Shown: positions 58,120 through 64,000 of the stretch, in pieces
Layout: each line of letters starts with the position of its first letter
Position numbering within the stretch: the stretch's first letter is position 1
Assembly (NCBI GenBank): GCA_038329845.1
Contig: JBBQNJ010000019.1
Coordinates: 1 to 64,000, forward strand
Reading direction: 5' to 3'
Length of the DNA: 64,000 nucleotides
From: JBBQNJ01 sp038329845
GTDB taxonomy: Bacteria; Planctomycetota; Phycisphaerae; Tepidisphaerales; Tepidisphaeraceae
The notes under the pieces: generated by a model
The model's database searches: none
The model's input: only the letters and a program-made list of their open reading frames with translations
Told to the model about the DNA's origin: nothing
Translations under genes and position numbers: made by a program

Positions 58120-59550
58120 CTAGACGCTCAGTGAAACGAGCTGACCCAGCACCCCGCGGTATCGGTTTCGGACCGGCTCAATCACTTGCGAAATAAACGT
58201 TTGAACCTGCTCGGGGGCGCGCCCGATAAAGGCCGCGGGATCCAAAACCCGCGAGAGATCGACCGACGAGAACGCCGGATCGGCCTCCAGCCGCTCGATC
58301 AGGTCGTTGCGCCTGCCATGCTGCTTGACCTGTTCGGCGGCGGCAATCGAGTGTCGGCGGATCGCCTCGTGCAGCTGCTGGCGATCCCCACCGGCCCGCA
58401 CGCCCGCCATGAGGATCTCTTCAGTCGCCATGAACGGCAGCTCGCTCTGCACGAACGATTCGATGACCTTCGGGTAGACCACCAGCCCCCGCGCCACGTT
58501 CACTACGATCATCAACGCCCCGTCAATCGCCAGGAACGGCTCGGGGATGCTCAATCGCTTGTTCGACGAATCATCCAGCGTCCGTTCGAACCACTGTTCG
58601 GCGGCGGTCTGCAACGGCGACGACGCCAGGCTGATTACGAATCGCGCCAGCCCGGTCGCCCGCTCGCAGCGCATGGGATTGCGCTTGTACGCCATCGCGC
58701 TGGAGCCGACCTGCTCGACCTCGAACGGCTCTTCGATCTGCTTCATTCCCGCCAGCAGCCGGATGTCGTTGCAGAATTTGTGAACGCTCGCGGCGATGCC
58801 CGCCAGGTCGCTGATCACCTGGGCATCAACTTTTCGTGGATAGGTCTGGCCGGTCACGACCATGGATCGGGTGAATCCGAATCGCTCGCTCACCATTCGG
58901 TCCAGGCGCTCGACCTTATCGTGGTCGCCGTCGAACAGCGTCAGGAACGACGCCTGCGTTCCGGTCGTCCCCTTGACCCCGCGAAACGCCAGGGTGGCGA
59001 TGCGATGCTCGAGTTCCTCGAGATCGATCGCAAAGTCCTGCGCCCACAGCGCGGCGCGCTTGCCGACCGTGGTGAGCTGGGCCGGCTGAAAATGGGTATA
59101 TCCGAGGGTGGGCAGCGCCTTCCAGCGCTCGGCGAAGTCGCCCAACGCGTCGATCGCGTTGGCGAGCCGCGCGGTCAGCAACTTCATCCCATCTCGCATG
59201 ATGATCAGGTCGGCGTTGTCCACGACGTACTGGGAGGTGGCCCCCAGGTGAATAATCCCCTTGGCCGCCGGGGCCGACTCCTCGAAGGTGTGGACATGCG
59301 CCATCACGTCATGGCGGAGGCGTTTTTCCCAGTCGGCGGCGCGATCGAAATCGATGTCGTCGAGACGGCTCTCCATATCCCGCAGCGCCTCGGGACTGAT
59401 CCGGCTCAGCCCCAGCTCGCGCTGGCATCGAGCCAGTTCCAGCCAAAGGCGGCGCCATAGCCCGAACTTGTGGGCCGGGGAAAACAGCCGAAGCATTTCT
59501 GGCCCGGCGTTGCGGGCCGTCAATGGGGATTCGTAGGTGTTGGGGTTCAT
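58120..59550 (-). CDS. purB: Adenylosuccinate lyase
   Basis: Catalyses two steps of purine synthesis: SAICAR to AICAR plus fumarate, and adenylosuccinate to AMP plus fumarate. The family signature GSSAMAYKRNP (catalytic Ser loop) is intact. HLGATSQYVVDNADL and TLGYTHFQPAQ carry the general acid/base histidines. The length of 476 residues matches the longer, eukaryote-like form. A -35/-10 pair (CTGACA-N17-TACATT) ends ten bases before the ATG, with no ribosome site. Confidence 0.95.
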   Translation of the reverse strand: MNPNTYESPLTARNAGPEMLRLFSPAHKFGLWRRLWLELARCQRELGLSRISPEALRDMESRLDDIDFDRAADWEKRLRHDVMAHVHTFEESAPAAKGIIHLGATSQYVVDNADLIIMRDGMKLLTARLANAIDALGDFAERWKALPTLGYTHFQPAQLTTVGKRAALWAQDFAIDLEELEHRIATLAFRGVKGTTGTQASFLTLFDGDHDKVERLDRMVSERFGFTRSMVVTGQTYPRKVDAQVISDLAGIAASVHKFCNDIRLLAGMKQIEEPFEVEQVGSSAMAYKRNPMRCERATGLARFVISLASSPLQTAAEQWFERTLDDSSNKRLSIPEPFLAIDGALMIVVNVARGLVVYPKVIESFVQSELPFMATEEILMAGVRAGGDRQQLHEAIRRHSIAAAEQVKQHGRRNDLIERLEADPAFSSVDLSRVLDPAAFIGRAPEQVQTFISQVIEPVRNRYRGVLGQLVSLSV

Positions 59551-59560
59551 TGCGGCGGCG

Positions 59561-59589
59561 AATGTACCCGAGCTGCGGGGAGGTGTCAG
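59561..59589 (-). promoter_or_regulatory. Promoter of purB (CTGACA-N17-TACATT)
   Basis: On the minus strand CTGACA is followed after exactly 17 bases by TACATT (59566-59561), which ends ten bases before the ATG. Transcription would begin only a few bases before, or at, the start codon. Confidence 0.5.
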
Positions 59590-60224
59590 CCAGCCGGTTC
59601 GTGGATCAGCCCGGCCTTGGCCAACTCGTCGATCACTCGACGGATCACCGATTTTCGCAGTTCCTTGGTCGAAGCGGGGTTGAACGTGGCGCTGGTCCCC
59701 GTCCAGACGACCTTGCCCTTAGGCGAATACAGCATGAATTGCATCCGGGTGACCGTATCGGTGCGTACATAGCCGGATTGATAGACCGTTCTCCAGTCGG
59801 CGTACATCATGGAATATGGCGCGGCGTAGTAGGGTGCCGGCGCGGTCTGGACATAGCCGGGAACGTAGGTTTCAACTTCTTTTTGGCCCAGGAACCGCGC
59901 TACCAGCACGCCGTCAACCCCCGTCTCCTCGACCGCCGCCTCGATCATCTTTTGATCGACCGGCCGAGCGGTCGATCCCACCGTATACCACGCCAAGGCC
60001 CGCGTTTTTCCCTCGGTAATCGCCGTGACAAGCCCATCTTCGAGGTTTCGTCGAAATCCAAGCGATGAGTCGATCGCCATGACCAGAACCTCGTTCATCG
60101 GACCGGATTTGAACTGCGGATCCTTCCACATGTTCGACAGGTTGGTGGTCGCGGCGCACCCGCCGCTCAGCAGCGCGATCCCCACAAGGGCCAAGCAAGT
60201 TCGATGGAGGTGAGCGATTGCCAT
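59586..60224 (-). CDS. Lipoprotein, DUF4136-like
   Basis: A 212-residue lipoprotein. The signal ends in the lipobox LSGGC at about residue 23. The globular part (NEVLVMAIDSSLGFRRNLEDGLVTAI, MIEAAVEETGVDGVLVARFLGQKEV, VWTGTSATFNPAST) has the alternating pattern seen in DUF4136 and CsgG-like proteins. A Tyr/Pro-rich loop (about 122-145) is inserted. Function unknown. TATGAT ends eight bases before the ATG. Confidence 0.7.
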   Translation of the reverse strand: MAIAHLHRTCLALVGIALLSGGCAATTNLSNMWKDPQFKSGPMNEVLVMAIDSSLGFRRNLEDGLVTAITEGKTRALAWYTVGSTARPVDQKMIEAAVEETGVDGVLVARFLGQKEVETYVPGYVQTAPAPYYAAPYSMMYADWRTVYQSGYVRTDTVTRMQFMLYSPKGKVVWTGTSATFNPASTKELRKSVIRRVIDELAKAGLIHEPAG

Positions 60225-60331
60225 GACGGCCCATCATACCCGGCCCGCGTTGCCCGCGATGCGGGGAAAACCGCGTCGCGGCAAGAAACGCGCCGCGAGA
60301 AACATCCGATGGCGGGAGCGGCTTCGGGCGG

Positions 60332-60337
60332 TATAGT
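60332..60337 (+). promoter_or_regulatory. Candidate -10 box TATAGT for the ribokinase gene
   Basis: TATAGT lies eight bases before the ATG at 60346. No Shine-Dalgarno is seen. This matches the layout of several other genes here. A mirrored TATGAT (minus strand, 60238-60233) serves the divergent lipoprotein. Confidence 0.4.
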
Positions 60338-60345
60338 CAGCAGTC

Positions 60346-61422
60346 ATGGCTGAACGACGCGGTAAGAACGAAAATCGGGAATTCACGACCAGCACCGGCG
60401 GGCGGATGGGCGAGTATGACATCAAGCCGATCGTCGTGATCGGATCGATCAACATGGACCTGGTCTGTCGCACCCGCCACATGCCCCGGCCCGGTGAAAC
60501 GGTCATGGGTTCAGACGCCGCGGCGATCCCCGGCGGTAAAGGCGCTAACCAGGCGGTGGCGGCGGCGAAACTGGGCGGCGACGTTTACATGATCGGCCGC
60601 GTTGGCGATGACGACTTCGGCGATCGCCTGCGAAACGGGCTGCGCCAGCATCAGGTGCATACCGAGCATGTGACGATCACCGAAGGCACCGCCAGCGGCC
60701 TGGCGATGATCCTGGTCGATCGCAAGGGAGAAAATTCGATCGTCGTGGCGCCCGGCGCCAATGCCCGGCTCGAGCCGAAGGACATCGACGCGGCCGAGAA
60801 GTTGATCGCCCGGGCAGCCGTCGTCGTCATGCAGTTGGAAGTCCCGCTGGAGACGGTTCGACACGCGATCACCTTGTGCCGGCGGCTGGGGATCCGCACG
60901 ATTCTCGATCCCGCGCCCGTCCCCGAGCGCGGCTTGCCGCGCGACATGTACGCCGTGGACATCCTCACCCCCAATCAGACCGAGGCTCAGGCGCTGCTGT
61001 CGGCGGGCAAGCGGCCCAAAGCCGGCTCGGCGAGCCAGCGGGATGCGGCGATGGGACGGATCAAGCGGACGCGTGTCGCCGATGCCAAGCAGATCGCCAG
61101 CGACCTGCTCGCCCGCGGCGCCCGCCGGGTGCTGCTCAAACTGGGCGCCAAGGGTTCGATGTTGGTCAACGGCTCGCACGAACTGATCGAACATGCCCGC
61201 GGGTTCAAGGTCGAGGTGGTCGACACCACCGCCGCCGGCGATGCCTTCATCGGCGCCTTGGCCGTGGCCCTGACCGAGGACCAGCCGATCGAGCGGGCCA
61301 TGCGTTTCGCCAACGCCGCGGGTGCCTTCTGCTGCACCGGTTTCGGGGCCCAGCCCTCTCTTCCCACCCGCGCCCAAGTCGAACACCTGCTGGCATCGCC
61401 CGCGGGCCGCGCTGAGCGATAA
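60346..61422 (+). CDS. rbsK: Ribokinase (PfkB family)
   Basis: Phosphorylates D-ribose (or a similar sugar) with ATP. The N-terminal signature IGSINMDLVCRTRHMPRPGETVMG and GGKGANQAVAAAKLGG bind the sugar. The C-terminal DTTAAGDAFIGALA holds the catalytic Asp and the anion hole. At 358 residues it has an insert (about 222-245, SAGKRPKAGSASQRDAAMGR) not found in most ribokinases. ATG 60346 is used; the core begins near 60406 where another ATG exists. Confidence 0.88.
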   Translation: MAERRGKNENREFTTSTGGRMGEYDIKPIVVIGSINMDLVCRTRHMPRPGETVMGSDAAAIPGGKGANQAVAAAKLGGDVYMIGRVGDDDFGDRLRNGLRQHQVHTEHVTITEGTASGLAMILVDRKGENSIVVAPGANARLEPKDIDAAEKLIARAAVVVMQLEVPLETVRHAITLCRRLGIRTILDPAPVPERGLPRDMYAVDILTPNQTEAQALLSAGKRPKAGSASQRDAAMGRIKRTRVADAKQIASDLLARGARRVLLKLGAKGSMLVNGSHELIEHARGFKVEVVDTTAAGDAFIGALAVALTEDQPIERAMRFANAAGAFCCTGFGAQPSLPTRAQVEHLLASPAGRAER

Positions 61423-61435
61423 ACCGCGGACCTGC

Positions 61436-61470
61436 TTCCTATTCATCCTGTCCATCCTGTTCATCCGGGT
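61436..61470. repeat. ATCCTGTCCATCCTGTTCATCC repeat tract
   Basis: A short direct-repeat tract, units of TTCATCCTG/TCCATCCTG, lies 15-45 bases after the ribokinase gene. Such TTCATCCTG tracts occur between genes in many bacteria. No function is assigned. Confidence 0.55.
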
Positions 61471-61482
61471 TCTTACTCGCGG

Positions 61483-61713
61483 TCAGATCTGGGTCATGCC
61501 CCGGCGATTCAGAAACTCGATTTCAAATTTGAGATGAATCGAGCGATCGAATGCGGGGGGGTCGAAGTTCAGCCCGCGAAAAGTGTCATGCACCCGCCGG
61601 GGAAAGAGAAATCCGGCTGAGAATCTAGAGAAATTGACAAACACTTCGAGCGGTGAGAAGTTGCCCGTAATTCTCGCGGTCGGCGAATAGGGCGTTTTGA
61701 GGGCATGAACCAT
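61483..61713 (-). CDS. Possible small hypothetical protein (76 aa)
   Basis: An open frame that fills most of the gap between the ribokinase and DUF1802 genes. The predicted protein (VHALKTPYSPTARITGNFS, then IHLKFEIEFLNRRGMTQI) lacks the Arg/Pro-rich look of spurious frames. Its ATG overlaps the start of the DUF1802 gene on the other strand and it has no clear ribosome site. It may be a fragment of a longer lost gene. Confidence 0.3.
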   Translation of the reverse strand: MVHALKTPYSPTARITGNFSPLEVFVNFSRFSAGFLFPRRVHDTFRGLNFDPPAFDRSIHLKFEIEFLNRRGMTQI

Positions 61714-62272
61714 GATCAATGTGGCGTTGAAGGAATGGGCGGTGGTCTGCGAGGCGCTGAAGTCGGGCCGGCAGATCGTGTTGCTGCGGAAAGGGGGGAT
61801 TTCCGAGTCGATCGGCGGATTTGAGCTCGAGCATCGCCGGTTCGTGTTGTTCCCGACCTATCTGCATCAGCGCTCCGATCAGGTTAAGGAAGCGGATCGC
61901 CGCGGACTGGAATCGCTGGACGCCGAGCCGGCGCGCATCCCCATCTCGCTATACGCCGAGGTGAGCGACATCGTGAAGGTGAAAGATCGCAAGCAGATCG
62001 ACGCGATCGACCGCGAACACATCTGGGCGGGGCCGTTGATCGACATGCGGTTCAATTACAGGCCGCAAAATCCGTTGTATCTGCTGTTGGTGCGGGTCTG
62101 GCGGCTGGCGTCGGCGACGACGATCGACAACACCCCGGCTTACGCTGGGTGCAAGAGCTGGGTTCCGCTGGAAGTGGAGATCGACACCGCCGGCGCAACG
62201 CCGGTGCTGGATGATCCGGCTTATGAAGTCCGTCGAGCGGCCATCCTCCGGGCCTTGGGCCAGGCGGATTGA
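61712..62272 (+). CDS. DUF1802 family protein
   Basis: A 186-residue protein of the DUF1802 family, recognised by the start ALKEWAVVCEALKSGRQIVLLRKGGI, and by FVLFPTYLHQ and YAGCKSWVPLE. The role is unknown; members occur in planctomycetes, cyanobacteria and firmicutes. The ATG follows GAGGG by several bases. Confidence 0.82.
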   Translation: MINVALKEWAVVCEALKSGRQIVLLRKGGISESIGGFELEHRRFVLFPTYLHQRSDQVKEADRRGLESLDAEPARIPISLYAEVSDIVKVKDRKQIDAIDREHIWAGPLIDMRFNYRPQNPLYLLLVRVWRLASATTIDNTPAYAGCKSWVPLEVEIDTAGATPVLDDPAYEVRRAAILRALGQAD

Positions 62273-62338
62273 AGCGCAATGAATCCGTCGCGCCGATTCG
62301 CGCGGTGCCCGCGCGAACCAGGCGGCGACGGCACGGCC

Positions 62339-62818
62339 TCACTTCTTCAGGTTCTCATATTCCTTAAGAAATCCCTCGAATTCCCGCAGGTGGCCTTCCT
62401 CGTCGGCCAGGATCGTCGTGACCATGTCGGCGGTGACATAATCCACGCCCTCGCACAGTTGGATCAACTTGACGTAATGGTCGATCGCGCCTTGTTCGGC
62501 TTCGATCACGCCGCGAATCACGCTCACGACGTCGGTCGAATCTTCCGGCGGCTGAAGAAAGGTCTGCGATGCCTTGAACTTCAAGCTCCCGGGGACTCGC
62601 CCGTACAGTTCCTTGATCCGCTTGGCGAACAACTGGGCATGGCCGGTTTCGGCGGTGATGTCGGCGGCGAGACTCTTCTTGATCTCCTCGGCCCGCACGC
62701 CGTCGAGGTCCACCGAGTTGGCGATGTAACTCATCACCGTCTCGATCTCCATCCAGTACGACTTGGTCAGCATTTCGACGATCTGCACGCGCTTTTTCTC
62801 ATCACGGATAATAGGCAT
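62339..62818 (-). CDS. Ferritin-like/bacterioferritin-type protein
   Basis: A 159-residue four-helix protein. Pairs of Glu/His ligands are visible in IETVMSYIANSVDL, AETGHAQLFAKRI, VIEAEQGAIDHYVKLIQ and LADEEGHLREFEGFL, as expected for a di-iron centre. It may store iron or handle reactive oxygen. AAGGAG precedes the ATG. The 67-base gap to the convergent DUF1802 gene is free of features. The 256 bases after its start (62819-63074) also hold no gene. Confidence 0.8.
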   Translation of the reverse strand: MPIIRDEKKRVQIVEMLTKSYWMEIETVMSYIANSVDLDGVRAEEIKKSLAADITAETGHAQLFAKRIKELYGRVPGSLKFKASQTFLQPPEDSTDVVSVIRGVIEAEQGAIDHYVKLIQLCEGVDYVTADMVTTILADEEGHLREFEGFLKEYENLKK

Positions 62819-63074
62819 GTCTTGCTCCTTTTGGGGGTAAATGGCCTAAGGGGAATCATAAGTGACCGCGACCGGTGTGACAACGCTAATTTTTCGTCGA
62901 ACCGCGGTTTCGCAGGGAAAATGACCTCCAATTGCTCCCGGTTCCGGTTCCCAGCCGGCGGCGCTTGTGCGGATCAAGGCGTCAACTTGCCGATGCAGGA
63001 GGGAGCGGTGTTGCCGGAATGCAACACAGACCGGTAATCGTCGTCGTCGGCGGGTTTGGAAACGGGATGATCGC

Positions 63075-64000
63075 ATGATGCTTCAATCCAACATGCCGCT
63101 GGTCAAGCCGCGATTGCTGGTGCTGGATGAGGACCGGATCATGCTCCAGTCGCTGTGTCAGTTCCTTCGCCGCGAAGGTTACGAGGTGCGGGCCACCGAT
63201 CGCGCCGAGGAGGCGATGGGGGTCCTCGAGACGCACCAGACCGACCTGCTGCTGGCCGACATCAACATGCCGGGCCTGAAGCCGGCCGATTTTCTGCGCG
63301 AGGTTCGGCGGCGCTTTCCGCGGGTGCTGGTGATCGTGATCACCGGTTACGGCTCGATCGAAGGGGCGGTCGAAGCGACGAAAATCGGGGCCTTCGAATA
63401 CCTGACCAAGCCGATCGTCGATGACGAAGTGCGCGTCGTGGTCGAGAAGGGCATCCGCCAGCAGTCGCTGCTGGTGGAAAACCACATCCTCAAGCAGCAG
63501 CTCGATCTGCGGTTCGGGATCGAGAACATCATCGGCCACGATTACAAGATGCTGAAGATTTTCGACCTGCTCGACGCGGTGGCCGACGGGCGCACCACGG
63601 TGCTGATGCAAGGCGAAAGCGGGACGGGCAAGTCGCTGCTGGCGCGGGCGATCCACCATCGTTCGCCGCGGCGGGACAAGCCGGTGGTCGAGGTTTCGTG
63701 CGGGGCGCTGCCGGAAACGCTGTTGGAATCGGAGTTGTTCGGGCATGTCAAGGGCGCGTTCACCGGGGCGATCGCCGAGAAGCCGGGGCGGTTCCTGGCG
63801 GCCGACGGGGGGACGCTTTTTCTGGATGAGATCAATTCCGCTTCGCCGGCGATGCAGGTGAAGCTGTTGCGGGTGCTGCAGGAACGGCAGTTCGAGCCGG
63901 TGGGATCGAGCCAGACGCGCTCGGTGGATGTGCGGGTGATCTTGGCCAGCAACGTGGACCTGGCAAAACTGGTGGCCGAGGGTGGGTTCCGCCAGGACCT
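63075..64000 (+). CDS. Sigma-54-dependent response regulator (NtrC family), partial
   Basis: The gene runs off the window end after 308 codons. The receiver domain (about 12-125) has the phospho-acceptor Asp62 in LLADINMPG, the switch Thr in ITGYG and the Lys in LTKPI. The AAA+ domain begins near 150 with Walker A GESGTGKS (about 179-186), the sigma-54 contact motif GAFTGA (about 227-232) and Walker B region GGTLFLDEI. A C-terminal Fis-type HTH should follow beyond the edge. Start ATG 63075 (a second ATG is the next codon). No histidine kinase is visible upstream. Confidence 0.9.
   Translation, partial: MMLQSNMPLVKPRLLVLDEDRIMLQSLCQFLRREGYEVRATDRAEEAMGVLETHQTDLLLADINMPGLKPADFLREVRRRFPRVLVIVITGYGSIEGAVEATKIGAFEYLTKPIVDDEVRVVVEKGIRQQSLLVENHILKQQLDLRFGIENIIGHDYKMLKIFDLLDAVADGRTTVLMQGESGTGKSLLARAIHHRSPRRDKPVVEVSCGALPETLLESELFGHVKGAFTGAIAEKPGRFLAADGGTLFLDEINSASPAMQVKLLRVLQERQFEPVGSSQTRSVDVRVILASNVDLAKLVAEGGFRQD

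Overview
The window is a 64 kb stretch of GC-rich bacterial chromosome that reads like a planctomycete, perhaps of the class Phycisphaerae. The assignment is inference. It rests on PEP-CTERM-type exported proteins, an alternative complex III (ACIII) operon fused to a caa3 oxidase operon, zinc-ribbon Ser/Thr kinase and SPFH proteins, several genes without a Shine-Dalgarno whose -10 box lies 7-10 nt before the start codon, and many degenerate intergenic repeats. No rRNA or tRNA gene and no intact insertion sequence was recognised. No CRISPR array was found.

Layout. 1-5 kb: a polysaccharide-export lipoprotein, a helical-repeat lipoprotein, an alkylguanine methyltransferase and a lipoyl-fused dihydrolipoyl dehydrogenase. 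5-13.6 kb: a helix-turn-helix/zinc-finger protein, a run of three exported proteins including an LpoB/CsgG-like one, then a translationally coupled pair made of a zinc-ribbon SPFH protein and a zinc-ribbon Ser/Thr kinase. 13.6-16.6 kb: a SAM hydrolase with a mini GspF-like membrane protein, divergent from pcm across a long palindromic repeat, then a MntA/HepT toxin-antitoxin pair. 16.6-30 kb (minus strand): a twelve-gene respiratory operon, actABCDEF - small membrane protein - SCO - coxB (with cytochrome c) - coxA - coxC - coxD. It would carry electrons from menaquinol through ACIII directly to a caa3-type oxidase. 30-40 kb: an RND/ABC adaptor, purU, a cytoplasmic heparinase II/III-like protein and the glycine cleavage genes gcvT, gcvH and gcvP. 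The L-protein could be the dehydrogenase at 2969-4873. PurU and GCV both feed one-carbon folate metabolism.

40.7-50.1 kb: rpoB and rpoC, separated by about 1.2 kb that holds three small genes and a BrnT toxin gene broken by an amber codon. 50-64 kb: a PEP-CTERM-like protein, a Fic protein, a sugar-epimerase-like protein, a TolC-family lipoprotein, a DUF2442/XRE regulator, a second PEP-CTERM protein, purB, a lipoprotein, a ribokinase, a DUF1802 protein, a ferritin-like protein and a truncated sigma-54 response regulator at the edge.

The less ordinary signals are: the split rpoB-rpoC locus with its dead BrnT gene; a ~105 bp palindromic repeat present twice in opposite orientation, one copy acting as the divergent promoter of pcm and the SAM hydrolase; the coupled SPFH/kinase pair preceded by two overlapping (mutually exclusive) hairpins; the minisatellites; and a set of likely leaderless promoters.
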